A DNA stretch of 64,000 nt from Cyclobacteriaceae bacterium (GTDB taxonomy: Bacteria; Bacteroidota; Bacteroidia; Cytophagales; Cyclobacteriaceae): the NCBI GenBank assembly GCA_012033595.1, contig JAAUQL010000005.1, positions 1 to 64,000 of the forward strand, read 5' to 3'. This document shows, piece by piece, positions 28,862 through 40,500 of this stretch. Every line of letters begins with the position of its first letter. Position 1 is the stretch's first letter. The notes below the pieces were generated by a model. The model was not told the DNA's origin and ran no database searches. It saw only the letters and a list, made by a program, of their open reading frames with translations. The translations under genes were made by a program, and so were the position numbers.

Positions 28862-30148
28862 ATGTTGAACAGGATGATGATTTTGAAACCACGACTATTT
28901 TACAAGAATTTTAGGCTTGTCAGATATCTGTGCAGCGGCATATTGATGCTCGCCTTGGTGCATGTATCTACCAGCATCACCTCCAAAGAAGAGGTGTCTC
29001 CCCACCTGCCCGTGAGCTGTGTAGAGCTCGATAGTTTTCTGGAAAAATTTGATCAATTGGCCGGTGAGCTTTTTGCAGAGTCCAAATCACCGGGGGCGGC
29101 CATCGCCATCGTGAAAAACGGACGGATCATTTACGGAAGAGGCCTTGGCGTAAAGCGCGTCGGCAGCAACGACTCCATAGACATCCACACCGCATTTCGT
29201 ATAGCCTCGGTTTCAAAAACCTTTGCCGGGGTGCTTACCGGTAAACTGGTCGGCCAGGGTGTGCTCCGCTGGGACGACCCGGTACAGCGCTACTATCCGC
29301 AATTCGACCTCAAAAACCAGCAATACGCCTCCAAGATGCAGGTGAAACATATTTTGTCCCAGTCCACCGGATTGATACAACACGCCTACACCAACTACAT
29401 CGAAGAAGGATGGGACCTCAACAGTATGATCTCTGCCCTGAAAGAAGTGGACCTGATGGGAGAGCCTGGCAGACTGTTTAGCTACCAAAATGTGGCCTTT
29501 GGTGTGATAGAGCCTATACTTAAAGCCGCCACCGGTCGCGACTACAACGAGCTGGTGCAGAGCGAAATATTCGAACCATTGCGAATGAAAGATGCTTCGA
29601 TAGATTATGCTTCTATGGTGGCCAACGACAATATCGCTTATCCCATATTTCCTCGGAGAGGTGGTTGGACTACTGGCAAAATATCGCCAACCTACTACAA
29701 TGTGCCCTCGGCAGGAGGCATCAATGCCAGCATATCTGATATGGCCAACTACATGATAGCCCTGTCGGGTCACAGACCGGAGGTATTTAGCAAACAAATG
29801 TTGGAGGAGGTCTTTGCCCCGGAGATCGACACCAACATCAGATGGAAGTATTTCAGCCGATGGGAAGATTATAAAAAATCGTACTATGGCATGGGGTGGA
29901 GAATAGTGGAGAACAACGAATCTACTATTGCCTACCATGGTGGCTATGTCAATGGCTATCGCAGCCAGTTGGCCATCAACAAGGATGAAGACCTGGGAAT
30001 ATGTGTCCTCACCAACTCGCCAACCAGCTTTTCGAGCAAGCTCGTGCCCGAATTCCTCAAGCTCTATGATCAATACAAGGAGCGCATCCACATGGAAGAG
30101 ATGAGCCAGATCACCATCAAAGCCCTGGAGCGAAAACCGCTTATGTAG
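28862..30148 (+). CDS. Serine hydrolase, beta-lactamase class C / PBP4-like family
   Basis: 428 residues from the ATG at 28862. A leader or signal anchor (about 17-38) is followed by the serine-hydrolase fold. The nucleophile tetrad is S-V-S-K (RIASVSKTFAGVLTG), the second motif YQN (LFSYQNVAFGV), and the third HGG (IAYHGGYVNGYRS). The family includes D-aminopeptidases, esterases and class C beta-lactamases, and the sequence does not decide between them. It is secreted or anchored on the periplasmic side. The stop codon lies inside a perfect hairpin. Confidence 0.88.
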   Translation: MLNRMMILKPRLFYKNFRLVRYLCSGILMLALVHVSTSITSKEEVSPHLPVSCVELDSFLEKFDQLAGELFAESKSPGAAIAIVKNGRIIYGRGLGVKRVGSNDSIDIHTAFRIASVSKTFAGVLTGKLVGQGVLRWDDPVQRYYPQFDLKNQQYASKMQVKHILSQSTGLIQHAYTNYIEEGWDLNSMISALKEVDLMGEPGRLFSYQNVAFGVIEPILKAATGRDYNELVQSEIFEPLRMKDASIDYASMVANDNIAYPIFPRRGGWTTGKISPTYYNVPSAGGINASISDMANYMIALSGHRPEVFSKQMLEEVFAPEIDTNIRWKYFSRWEDYKKSYYGMGWRIVENNESTIAYHGGYVNGYRSQLAINKDEDLGICVLTNSPTSFSSKLVPEFLKLYDQYKERIHMEEMSQITIKALERKPLM

Positions 30149-30173
30149 CTGCAAGCGGTAAGTTGCAGCTACA
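30144..30173 (+). terminator. Hairpin overlapping the serine hydrolase stop codon
   Basis: TGTAGCTGCAA (30144-30154) and TTGCAGCTACA (30163-30173) form a perfect 11-base stem with an 8-base loop. No T-run follows, so its role as a terminator is uncertain. Confidence 0.45.
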
Positions 30174-30303
30174 GGCAGGTAAGCAGGGCGCAGTTGACCC
30201 GTTTGCCTCAGTCGATTAGCCTCTTGCCGGGCAATTTTCAGTATTTTCAGCAAAGCTCGAAAACCAGCACCCAGTACCCGGCAAATAGCTTGTGGCTTTT
30301 TGC

Positions 30304-30311
30304 TATCTTTG
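30304..30311 (+). promoter_or_regulatory. Putative Bacteroidota -7 box for ruvB-queG
   Basis: TATCTTTG, 19 bases upstream of the ruvB ATG at 30331. No convincing -33 element is visible at the right distance. Confidence 0.4.
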
Positions 30312-30330
30312 TGGCCAGAACGCACACGCA

Positions 30331-31356
30331 ATGAGAGAAGACTATTTGAGCGGGGATGGCGAAAGCCTGAACCCGGTAGAGAAAGAATTTGAAAAAGCGC
30401 TGAGACCCCAGAGCTTCGACGACTTTTTCGGCCAGGCCAAAGTCATAGAGAATATTAAAATCTTTGTGCAGGCGGCCGTCAATCGCAACGAGCCGCTAGA
30501 CCATGTGCTGCTCCATGGCCCGCCGGGTCTGGGCAAAACGACGCTTTCGCATATTATTTCAAACGAATTGAAGTCGAACCTGAAGATTACTTCCGGGCCG
30601 GTGCTCGACAAACCAGGCGACCTGGCCGGTTTGCTCACCAATCTCGAAACAGGCGATGTACTCTTTATCGACGAAATACACCGACTCAACCCGGTCGTGG
30701 AAGAATACCTGTATTCGGCTATGGAAGACTACCGCATCGACATCATGCTCGACTCTGGGCCAAATGCCCGCTCGGTGCAGATCAGTCTCAACCCATTTAC
30801 GCTCATTGGCGCCACCACAAGGGCTGGCTTGCTCACTTCACCTCTCCGGGCCCGCTTTGGCATCAATGCCCGGCTCGAATACTACAATTCCGACCTGCTC
30901 ACCAAGATTGTGCAGCGCTCTGCTCACATCCTCCATTGCCCGATCAGCGACACGGCCGCCGTGGAAATAGCCCGCAGAAGCCGTGGCACACCACGGATCG
31001 TGAACAACCTGCTGAGGCGCACACGCGATTTTGCACAGATCAAAGGCGACGGCACCATAACCAAAGCAATAGCCGAAATGGCCCTCCATGCCCTGGATGT
31101 TGATCAACACGGACTCGACGATATGGACAACCGCATACTGCGTACCATCATCGAAAAGTTTAACGGCGGTCCGGTGGGCATCTCGACCATAGCCACTGCC
31201 TGTGGCGAAGAGGCGGAGACCATCGAAGAAGTGTATGAGCCCTTCCTGATTCAGGAAGGATACATCAAACGCACCTCAAGGGGAAGGGAAACAACCGCGT
31301 TGGCGTACAAACACCTTGGCCTGGTGATGCCGGGTAAAACCGGGTCTTTGTTTTAA
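30331..31356 (+). CDS. ruvB: Holliday junction branch migration helicase RuvB
   Basis: 341 residues from the ATG at 30331. The usual N-terminus contains SLRPQSF-like [13 protein letters not shown]. The Walker A motif GPPGLGKT is at about 63-70, Walker [12 protein letters not shown] about 109-119, sensor 1 [20 protein letters not shown], and the C-terminal winged helix has [21 protein letters not shown]. It is the hexameric AAA+ motor that drives branch migration with RuvA, which is not present here. queG starts 6 bases downstream, so the two are likely co-transcribed. Confidence 0.97.
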   Translation: MREDYLSGDGESLNPVEKEFEKALRPQSFDDFFGQAKVIENIKIFVQAAVNRNEPLDHVLLHGPPGLGKTTLSHIISNELKSNLKITSGPVLDKPGDLAGLLTNLETGDVLFIDEIHRLNPVVEEYLYSAMEDYRIDIMLDSGPNARSVQISLNPFTLIGATTRAGLLTSPLRARFGINARLEYYNSDLLTKIVQRSAHILHCPISDTAAVEIARRSRGTPRIVNNLLRRTRDFAQIKGDGTITKAIAEMALHALDVDQHGLDDMDNRILRTIIEKFNGGPVGISTIATACGEEAETIEEVYEPFLIQEGYIKRTSRGRETTALAYKHLGLVMPGKTGSLF

Positions 31357-31362
31357 TCCATT

Positions 31363-32277
31363 GTGTCCTTAAGAGCGCAACATACCAGATTCATCAGGCA
31401 AGAAGCAGCTTCTTTAGGGTTCGATTTCTGCGGTATAGCCAAAGCCGAAAAACTGGAGGAGGAAGAAGCGAAGTTGGAAAATTGGCTGAACCGGGGATAT
31501 CATGGAAAAATGGGCTATATGGAAAACCATTTCGATATGCGCCTCGATCCGACCAAGCTGGTACCTGGCGCCAGGTCGGTGATCTCGCTCCTGTACAACT
31601 ATTATCCTGAGGAACAAACCACAGGCGAAAAACATAAAATATCCAGGTACGCCTACGGCAAAGACTACCACTTTGTGATCAAAGATAAGCTCAAGACCAT
31701 GCTGCATAACTTGCGCAGCAGGATAGGAGATATCGACGGACGAGTTTTTGTAGATTCTGCCCCCGTCATGGAGCGGCAATGGGCAGCCAGAAGCGGTCTC
31801 GGCTGGCAGGGAAAGCATACGTTATTGATTAATAAAAGCAGGGGCAGTTATTTTTTCCTTGCGGAATTGATCATAGACCTGGAGCTGGAATATGATGGCC
31901 CCATCAAAGACTACTGCGGCACATGTCGCAAGTGCATTGATGCCTGCCCGACAGAGGCCATACTCGAAGGAAAAACACTGGATGCCAGCCGCTGCATATC
32001 GTACCTGACCATAGAGCTGCGCGAGGCCATTCCCCTTGAATTTAAAGGTAAAACCGAAGATTGGGTCTTCGGATGTGATATTTGCCAGGAGGTGTGCCCA
32101 TGGAACAGGTTTGCCAGGGCACATCGCGAACCTGCCTTTGAAAAAACAGAAGGCGTAAAAAAAATCCAGGCTGGTGCATGGTCTGAAATCAGCGAAGAAG
32201 TGTTCGGCAAGGTATTTAAAGATTCGCCCATAAAGCGCACCAAATACCAGGGGATGGACAGGAACATACATTTTTGA
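31363..32277 (+). CDS. queG: Epoxyqueuosine reductase QueG
   Basis: 304 residues, GTG start 6 bases after ruvB. The cobalamin-binding N-terminal part has FDFCGIAKAEKLEEE, RYAYGKDYHFVIKDKL and VDSAPVMERQWAARSGLGWQGKHTLLI. Two 4Fe-4S clusters follow: CGTCRKCIDACPTEAI and CDICQEVCPWNRFA. It carries out the last step of queuosine synthesis in tRNA, reducing epoxyqueuosine. The C-terminal HEAT-repeat region present in some homologues is absent, as in many Bacteroidota members. Confidence 0.95.
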   Translation: MSLRAQHTRFIRQEAASLGFDFCGIAKAEKLEEEEAKLENWLNRGYHGKMGYMENHFDMRLDPTKLVPGARSVISLLYNYYPEEQTTGEKHKISRYAYGKDYHFVIKDKLKTMLHNLRSRIGDIDGRVFVDSAPVMERQWAARSGLGWQGKHTLLINKSRGSYFFLAELIIDLELEYDGPIKDYCGTCRKCIDACPTEAILEGKTLDASRCISYLTIELREAIPLEFKGKTEDWVFGCDICQEVCPWNRFARAHREPAFEKTEGVKKIQAGAWSEISEEVFGKVFKDSPIKRTKYQGMDRNIHF

Positions 32278-32348
32278 GGTAAAAAACGCACGTGGTTGGG
32301 CTGTGGCCTACTACAATCTGCTGAAAACACCCAGTCTGCTGAGTCTGC

Positions 32349-33361
32349 CTACAATTCCCAACCCAGTCCGGTCGAAAACACATAATCCGCATCGGGAGCC
32401 CCTTCGGCAGGCTGATTGTCGTAGTTGAGGGTGTAGCCCAATTTGATATAAAAATCCAGTGGCAGGTCATACTTGGTGTCCAGCACAAAATCTGCCCTCC
32501 ATCTGCCCGATTCGGTAATGCCCGGGTAACCCACTACCCGTGTGAGCAAGCTGAAGTCTCCGATATCGTATAGGTTGAGCTCGGTGCCGAAGTAGCCTTC
32601 CCAGCTATTTCGTTCAGCTTCGGTAAATACTTCGTTGACATAAGAAGCCCCTGCGGCAAAGCCCCAATAAGAGCTATTGGTATGGATTACGTATTTACCA
32701 AATCCGATTTTAGCGTTCGTTCTCAGGTCGATTTTTTGTTCGGTGTTCGACAAAAAGGTAAGATCGACCGGCAAGTACCAATCATTGGGCAGGTATTGCC
32801 TGAAGGCCAGGCCGCCATCTGTGCGCCTGATGGGGTCGGTATCGTCCTGGGTAGAGTTGAGTGTGTTGTAATTGGCATCTGCCGACCATCTGTCTGCCAT
32901 GTATCCTACATTGCTGCGCACGGTCAATTGGCGAAAATTTTGCGCTTTGGTCACACTCCATCCAACATCTATGGAGGCATTTACCCTGCTCCAGAATTTC
33001 TTATCCACGGATTTTAAAAAAACAATTTCTTCTGAGGCATATGCAATATTTCCGGCATCCGCATCGCGAATCATAATCTTGCCTTCTTCAGTGCTCATCA
33101 GTGTGCCGTTGTATCTGTTGCCATCGGAAGTGGTCACCAGAAAATTTGATTCGGTAAATATCTTTTGCACACCTTTCCATTCTATTTCAAAGTCGTTGTC
33201 GCTGTAGTCGGTTTCTATTATTAATATGCCCTTGTCAAGGTCTTTGATTTCGCCAAGCATTATATCTCCATTCACAAATATCAGTGAATCTGTTTGGGCT
33301 AAGGCAGAGCTAAAAAAAACAATGCTGAGGCCAGGGTTAGGAGAGGAATTTTAATTTTCAT
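32349..33361 (-). CDS. DUF481-family outer-membrane protein, one frameshift in the signal peptide
   Basis: 337 residues after repair. The long frame ending at 32349 has no proper start. Adding one T to a run of eight T on the coding strand (plus-strand A8 at 33312-33319) links it to the ATG at 33361. This gives a signal peptide, starting MKIKIPLLTLASALFFFSS and cleaved near ALAQT. The mature part begins with an LSm-like small beta domain (DSLIFVNGDIMLGEIKDLDKG, about 25-120), followed by the DUF481 beta-barrel (about 135-337) ending in Trp-Glu-Leu. Function is unknown. Convergent with queG. Confidence 0.8.
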
Positions 33362-33706
33362 GATATTGTAGATTGTGGTGGTCGATGAAGTAAACCCCGG
33401 CCTTAAGCCAGGCAGATAAATATTTTTCAAAGAAAAAAACTTCCGGGAGCTATGCAATGTTTTTGACCCGGGATTTTTATTCTTTTTAGCGCAAGCGAAA
33501 ATTGGATAGATCTAACTGGTGAATTATCGCGGCTATTTCTGATTTCAGCATACGATCGAGTATATTTAATGTGCTATCCAGCAATCAAATCAGGGTTATT
33601 TTTGTTGGTGCAATAGCGTTGTGGAGCCACAAGGAAAAATTGCTTTGCAGCCAAGTAATGATCTGCGGACCACACATAGACTATAACTACTACACACATT
33701 GACGCC
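33362..33706. other. Divergent intergenic region, DUF481 / DUF748 genes
   Basis: 345 bases without a gene. A TATTTTTG at 33597-33604 fits the -7 consensus for the plus-strand DUF748 gene, 102 bases before its ATG. Nothing else stands out. Confidence 0.4.
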
Positions 33707-35887
33707 ATGAAAAAGAGACTTTTTTTAGGGATCACTATCATTGTATTGGCCATCCTGGGTCTTGCCCTTGTTCTTCTTCCGCTTATCGTCAGGAAGGTGG
33801 TCGTTAACAATAGTAAAGAGTGGACAGGCAGAAGCATTAGCTGGAATAAGTTTAAACTCAATTATTTTACAGGAAGGGCCAAAATCATAGATTTTGAAAT
33901 ATACGAACCCGACGACAGCACGGTATTCGCAAGCTTCGACACCCTCATTATCGATATGGAACCCTATCGGTTGATATCAAATCAATTGGTGTTGGAGCAA
34001 CTTTACCTCAGGGGTCTGTATGTGAATGTGGTCATGAACGACTCTGCCTTCAATTTCGATGATCTGGTGGCGCGCTTTGCCAGGGCATCAGAAGACGATT
34101 CGGCCGAGGTGGCAGGAGCAGACAATGCTATTTCTATGGCAATGGAGTTTTCGAATATTGAGTTGAGCGATGGACTTTTCATCGTGCACGACGCGCAGAT
34201 CGATAAATCAATGGAGATGCAAAATCTGGATTTTTTTATTCCATGTGTCCGGCTCGATCAGGCGGCAAGGAGCGAGGCTGGTCTCAGGTTCGATTTTAAA
34301 AATGGGGGTTTTTTTCAGGCTGATGTCCACATCAACCCCAAGGGTGGAGATTTTGAAGCTGAGCTGGTCATAGAGGAGCTTGACATTTCGGGCTATGATG
34401 ATTTTGTGGCAAAATATGTGCAAATCGGCCGGTTCAATGGAGAAATGGATATGAAGCTGACATTGTCCGGCAACATCAACAGCCCCGAGGAAACCGTGGC
34501 ATCAGCGGAATTGCAACTGCACCATTTCGAATTGAAAGATTCCAAAGCCAGGCCGGTAGTTGGAACAAAGTCACTCAGGCTTGTCTTGACGGAGGCCAAT
34601 TACAGCCGCAACCAATATATGATCGATAGCATCCATTTCGATACACCTTATCTTTATTTCGAAATGTACGATTCTACCAACAATATCACCGAGCTGATTG
34701 CTAAGGCCATGCCACCGGATGATACGGTGGAGACAGCCGCTCACGATACCCTGCATGTGGAGTCAGGGTCAGGCCTATACTATCACATCAGGCATGTGGG
34801 CATCCGGGAAGGGATCATCGACTTTGTAGATAGCCGGACCGGAGAGCCATTTCGATACCACCTCAGCGCATTAAAAATGGACGTCGACTCCATTAGCAGT
34901 CAATCAAAATGGTTGGAAATGCAGTCAGAAATGCTGCTCAATAAGCGCGGCACCCTGGTGGCTGAACTGGGCATAGACCCCAATAATCCCATGGAGTTAA
35001 AACTAGACTACACCATCAAAGATTTTATGCTGGGCGACCTCAATATTTATTCGAGGTATTATATGGGTTTTCCGATACTCTATGGAGATATGTATTACAA
35101 AGCCCATACTGAGATTGTAAATGGTAAAATTACCAGTGAAAACAAGATAATAATACACAGTGTGGAACTGGGGCAAAAAAAAGGCGGCTTGCACGATCTG
35201 CCCGTCAGGTTTGCCCTGTTCCTGCTCAAAGACAAAGACGGAGTCATTACACTTGATGTGCCGGTGCGCGGCGACCTCAAAGACCCTAAGGTAAGTGTGG
35301 GCAAGATCGTGTGGAATACTTTTAAAAATCTGATCATCAAAGCTGCCGCCGCCCCGGTGAAGTTGCTGGCGGGACTAATCGGTGCCGATCCACAAGAGAT
35401 CGCCTCTATAAACTATGATGTAATGGATACCGCCTACAGTGAAAAACGGCAAAAGCAACTTGACCTCCTGCTGCAACTAGAGTTGCAAAAACCGGAATTG
35501 GAGATAGAATTGATCTACCTGAAAGACCAGGAAATGGAAAAGAAAGCCATAGCACTTTCAAAAGCCGGAGCGCAATTTGCCAGCAAGCAAAATGGGAATG
35601 ATGAGGATGATAAAGCGGGTTTCGAGGCATTTTTGATAGAAAAGGCAGGCGTTGATACCCTGGATGCGGAGGCGGCGAGCCTTTTGCTGGTCGATACAAA
35701 AGTACTCGATTCCATCGCCCTGGCATATGATGCCATGAGAATAGCTAAAGTTATAAAATACCTTAAATCGGCCAGAGACAGCACCGGAATAACCGTAATT
35801 CCCTACAGGGCTTTGGAACCCAAAAATGTGGGAAGTAAACCAGTATTCGAAATTAAATACAGCATGAAACAAGAACACCCGGAGTGA
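33707..35887 (+). CDS. DUF748-domain AsmA-like protein
   Basis: 726 residues. One N-terminal membrane helix (about 7-28) is followed by a long periplasmic beta-rich region of AsmA/DUF748 type (GRSISWNKFKLNYFTGRAKI, FASFDTLIIDMEPYRLISNQL). DUF748 and AsmA proteins are thought to form bridge-like lipid-conducting grooves between the two membranes, but this is family-level inference. The C-terminal 150 residues are helical and charged (QKQLDLLLQLELQKPELEIELIYL), a tail present in many DUF748 proteins. No co-transcribed neighbour. Confidence 0.82.
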   Translation: MKKRLFLGITIIVLAILGLALVLLPLIVRKVVVNNSKEWTGRSISWNKFKLNYFTGRAKIIDFEIYEPDDSTVFASFDTLIIDMEPYRLISNQLVLEQLYLRGLYVNVVMNDSAFNFDDLVARFARASEDDSAEVAGADNAISMAMEFSNIELSDGLFIVHDAQIDKSMEMQNLDFFIPCVRLDQAARSEAGLRFDFKNGGFFQADVHINPKGGDFEAELVIEELDISGYDDFVAKYVQIGRFNGEMDMKLTLSGNINSPEETVASAELQLHHFELKDSKARPVVGTKSLRLVLTEANYSRNQYMIDSIHFDTPYLYFEMYDSTNNITELIAKAMPPDDTVETAAHDTLHVESGSGLYYHIRHVGIREGIIDFVDSRTGEPFRYHLSALKMDVDSISSQSKWLEMQSEMLLNKRGTLVAELGIDPNNPMELKLDYTIKDFMLGDLNIYSRYYMGFPILYGDMYYKAHTEIVNGKITSENKIIIHSVELGQKKGGLHDLPVRFALFLLKDKDGVITLDVPVRGDLKDPKVSVGKIVWNTFKNLIIKAAAAPVKLLAGLIGADPQEIASINYDVMDTAYSEKRQKQLDLLLQLELQKPELEIELIYLKDQEMEKKAIALSKAGAQFASKQNGNDEDDKAGFEAFLIEKAGVDTLDAEAASLLLVDTKVLDSIALAYDAMRIAKVIKYLKSARDSTGITVIPYRALEPKNVGSKPVFEIKYSMKQEHPE

Positions 35888-36191
35888 AGGACAGATGGAC
35901 CACATAAAATTGAAATCGCACCAACGCTCCATTTACCTATGTACGGGAGCATCTGCTTTTTTTATTACGAAGGTTAGCGGCTTTTAGGAGGGATTATATA
36001 TCATTGAATTAAAATCATTGGCCAGGTAAGCGACTGAATCGGTAATCGATTACTATATTAGAAATTATAATAAAAGTGGTGGTTTTGTCCATTAAGTTGT
36101 TAATTCAAGTTTGAAAAGAAAGTATCTACTATTACATTTGTCGCTTCGAAAAATGACGCTTAAGCATACATTGCTGAAAAAAGAGAGTTCT
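35888..36191. other. Upstream region of the respiratory operon
   Basis: 304 bases. A weak hairpin GCTCC...GGAGC with a following T7 run near 35920-35963 may terminate the DUF748 gene. The perfect 12-base palindrome GTAATCGATTAC lies at 36042-36053. The act operon promoter must be here, but I see no full -33/-7 match. Confidence 0.45.
36042..36053. promoter_or_regulatory. Palindromic operator candidate upstream of actA
   Basis: GTAATCGATTAC, a perfect 12-base palindrome in an AT-rich context, 138 bases upstream of the actA ATG at 36192. The position suits a dimeric regulator of the respiratory operon, but the protein is unknown and a chance palindrome is possible. Confidence 0.3.
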
Positions 36192-37462
36192 ATGTTTATA
36201 AAATCGAGTTATAGAGGGTGCTGCTTAGTATTCGCCTCTATTTTTTTTATACTGCTCACTGCCGATATCTATGCACAAGGGGCAGATTCCACTACGACGG
36301 AATTAAATACTGAATTGGTATCCGAAGGGGCACTGATTTTCAAAAACAACTGTATGGTTTGCCATGAAATTCATGAGCAAAGGTAGGACCGGCGCTGGCG
36401 CACATCACCGAAAGACGTCCGATTGAATGGATCAAAGCATTCATCAAAAATTCCCAACAGGTAATACAAAGCGGAGACGAATATGCCGTAAATCTTTACA
36501 ACGAATTCAATCAAACCCTGATGACTTCTTTTGACTTTTCGGACGAAGAGCTCAATGCCGTCATTGCCTACATCAAAGACCAAACCCTGCAAGGCCCGCC
36601 GGCTACCGAAGTGGTGGTGGCAACAGGTGATGCTGGTCAGCAGGCGGCCAGTCAGCAAAGTGTGATCTCGACCAAAATGATCACCATATTTATGGTCATT
36701 CTTCTGTTCATCCTTGTGCTGATATTGGTGGTATTGTTTGTGCTGGTATCGGTGCTCACCAAATACCTGAAACAAAAATCACAGCTATCGGAAGAAGATA
36801 GTGAAGTGGTATTCCAAAGGTTTCAGCCGGGTCAGTTTGTGCGGAGTCCGGGCTTCATTTGGGTAGTCACCTTTATATTTACCGCTATAGTACTCAAGAC
36901 GGTCATCGATGGCCTGTTCAATGTAGGTGTGCAAACAGGCTATGCACCTGCGCAGCCAATAGCGTTTTCGCACAAGGTACACGCCGGCGACTTTAAAATA
37001 GATTGTAACTATTGCCATACCGGTGTACGTACCAGCAAAAATGCCAATATCCCTTCAGTAAATGTCTGTATGAACTGTCACAGCTCGATAGTGAAAGTAA
37101 CCGGTGCTACCGAGCTTTCGGCGGAGATTCAAAAAATCTACGATGCCAAGCTCAACGACACACCTATAGAATGGGTGCGGGTACACAATTTGCCAGACTT
37201 GGCATATTTCAACCATGCGCAACATTATAACGTGGGAGGCATTCAATGCCAGACCTGCCACGGTCCTGTAGAGGAAATGGAAGTGGTGAGGCAACATACC
37301 AATTTAACGATGGGTTGGTGTATCGACTGCCACAGAAAAACAGAGATCAGGACAGACAATGGCTACTATGACAAACTGGTAGAACTGCACAACAGTACCT
37401 CCAAAAATCCAATGGTAGTGGAAGATATTGGCGGACTGGAATGCGCCAAATGTCATTATTAA
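36192..37462 (+). CDS. actA: Alternative complex III subunit ActA, six heme c sites, one frameshift
   Basis: 423 residues after adding one A at 36379-36381 (the reading through CHEIHEQK then continues as VGPALAHITERRP). The ATG at 36192 starts a signal peptide (cleaved near DIYAQG). The first part is a mono-heme cytochrome c domain (CMVCH, residues 54-58), then a membrane helix (about 155-180). The ActA-type multiheme region follows with CNYCH, CMNCH, CQTCH, CIDCH and CAKCH. ActA supplies the heme relay of the quinol:cytochrome c oxidoreductase ACIII. The fused N-terminal heme domain makes six CxxCH sites instead of the classical five. It starts a cluster of thirteen same-strand genes. Confidence 0.92.
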
Positions 37463-37508
37463 TACAATTGAAGTTAAGCAGGATCGTATAAATCGCATAA
37501 AGATATTT

Positions 37509-40500
37509 ATGAAAGAGACTAAAAAACAATACTGGAAAGGGGTTGAGCAACTGACCAACCATCCGGAATTTGTTAAATATGCCACCAAAGAGTTTCCCAG
37601 GGATTTGCCTTACAAAGAAGGCGTAATGCAAGAAGAAGAAGGCGGAAGTTCAAGAAGGGATTTTCTGAAACTCATGGGATTTAGTGTTGCTGCTGCCTCC
37701 CTTGCCGCCTGTGAAGCTCCTGTAAGAAAGGCCATCCCCTATTTAGTAAAGCCAGAAGAAATTACTCCGGGTATTCCCAATTATTATGCTTCCACCTACA
37801 TGAATGGGGGCAATTACAGTAGTATATTGGTCAAGACCCGCGAAGGCAGACCCATAAAAATAGAACCCAACACGCTTGGTGATATCACCGGAAATGGCAC
37901 CAGCGCCCAGGTGCAGGCTTCGGTACTTTCGTTATACGACAAAGCCAGGCTTACTTCACCCTACATCAATGGGCAAGCGGTGGAATGGGCTGCTCTGGAT
38001 AGCCAGATAAAAGCCAAACTCGAAAACATAGTCTCCGGCAATGGCCAAATAAGGATAGTGAGCAAAACTTTGCTGAGCCCATCGACCAAGGCGGTCATCA
38101 ATGAGTTTATCAGCAGATACCCGGGCACCACCCTGGTAATGTACGACCCGGTTTCCTGCTACGGCATGGTCAAGGCCAATGAACAATCTTTTGGCAAAGC
38201 CGTTATTCCCAGCTATCATTTCGACAAAGCCAGAGTCATAGTAAGCTTTGGTGCTGATTTTCTTAGCACATGGATCAATCCCACCAAATTCAGCGCAGAT
38301 TTTATTAAAAACAGGAAACTTGATCAGGGCAAAAAGGAAATGTCGAGGTTTTACCAGTTCGAATCAAACCTCTCGCTTTCCGGCGCCAATGCAGACTATC
38401 GAACGCCAATAAAACCATCTTCTGAAGGTTTGGTAGTAGCCAATTTGTACAATCTGCTCGCGGCCAAGGCGGGAAAACCTGGTATTTCTGTGGCCAGGGT
38501 AGAGGTAAAACATTTGGAAAAGGCAGCCAATGACTTATGGAACAACCCCAGGCAATCGCTTGTGGTGTCTGGCAGCAACGACTCCAATGTGCAAATCATG
38601 GTCAATGCCATCAACGACCTGCTGCAGAATATTGGTAGTACCATCGATCTCAAAACCCCGGTATATTTCAGACAGGGCAATGATGAACAAATGAAGCAGT
38701 TTGTCAGCGAGCTAAATGCGGGAAACATCCAGGGGCTCATATTCCTGAACAGCAATCCGGTGTACGACCACTATCTGGGCGATACCATCAAAGCTGCATT
38801 ATCTAAAGTCAATCTAAAAGTAAGCATATCGGAGAGCCGTGACGAGACAGCAGTGGCAATGGATTATCTGGCTCCAGATCATCACTATCTGGAGTCCTGG
38901 AACGATGCCCAGCCCGTGGAAGGTACCTATAGCTTGTGCCAGCCAGCCATTTCGCCCCTTTTCAATACGAGGCAGGCGCAGGAAACCCTGCTGACCTGGG
39001 CAGGCAGCACCTCTACAGATTATTTTCAATATATCAGGCAACATTGGAGCGCAAATGTATTTCCGACGCAATCGAAGCAAGGAAATTTCCAGACCTTTTT
39101 TGATCAAAGCCTCCATGACGGCATTTATACCATCGCCAACAGAGCGGTGACTTTAGAATTAATCGCCTTCAATGGCGACCTCAATGCCGCTGCATCAGCA
39201 ATATCGACTTCGTACAAAGCAGATAACCCAGCACTGGAATTGGCTATTTACGAAACCATTGCCATTGGCGATGGGTCGCAAGCCAACAACCCCTGGCTTC
39301 AGGAAACTCCCGATCCCATTACCAAGGCGTGTTGGGACAATTACCTGACCATCAGTCAAGCCATGGCCAACGAGTTGGGCATCAGAGTGGAAGAAGGCAA
39401 AACATCGCAAGTGAAGCTTACGGTTGGAGAAACGTCGATAGAGTTACCGGCATTAGTTCAACCCGGTCAGGCACGTGGTACGGTAGGCATAGCTGTAGGA
39501 TATGGCCGAACCAACGCCGGGCGGGTAGCCAATGGCGTAGGGGTCAATGCCTTTCCTTTGCAAAAAGAAGCCAACGGAGTGCCCCTGATGTCGCGCACCG
39601 AAGGTGTGTCGGTGACCGTGACCAGTGAGCCGGCAAAGGTAGCACATACTCAGACCCACCATACCTTTATGGAAAGGGAATATGTGATACAAGAGACCAC
39701 ACTGGAGACCTATACCAGGCATCCGGAAAGTGCATTTCACAGGCCTAAAATAGCCGTATCCAATGCATTGGAGAAAAAATTGGACGATGAAGTGATCGAT
39801 GGCAAGATGCAACCCAGGGAAATCTCACTGTGGAAGGGGCACGAATACAACAACCATCACTGGACCATGTCGGTCGATCTTAACTCATGTATAGGATGCT
39901 CGGCCTGCTCGGTGGCTTGCCAGGCTGAAAACAACGTACCGGTGGTTGGTAAAGAAGAAGTGCTCAACAGACGCGAAATGACCTGGATAAGAATAGACAG
40001 GTACTATAGTAGCGAAGAAACAGCCACCAGTAATAAGGAACTTGAGCAAGCGGCAGAAAATCCGGAGGTTACTTTTCAACCGATGATGTGCCAACACTGC
40101 AACAATGCACCCTGTGAGACGGTATGCCCAGTGGCAGCAACTACTCACAGCCACGAAGGGCTCAATATGATGACCTACAACAGGTGTATTGGCACCAGAT
40201 ATTGCGCCAACAACTGCCCCTACAAAGTAAGGAGATTCAATTGGTTTAAATACCACGACAATACCAGGTTTGATGAAAACATGTCCATGAACAACGAGTT
40301 GGGTAAATGGTGCTCAATCCGGACGTGACTGTCAGGTCGAGAGGAGTCATGGAAAAATGCTCATTCTGCGTGCAACGGATACAGTATGGCAAGCTTGAAG
40401 CTAAGAAAAAAGGACGCATGGTGAAGATAGCGATATCACTCCGGCATGTGCCAGTGCCTGTCCCACTAATGCCATTGTATTCGGAGATATTCGAAATCCG

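Noticed and set aside
29213-30331. 372-codon minus-strand frame opposite the serine hydrolase gene
   Set aside because: It is an antisense shadow: the plus strand encodes a complete serine hydrolase with all three motifs.
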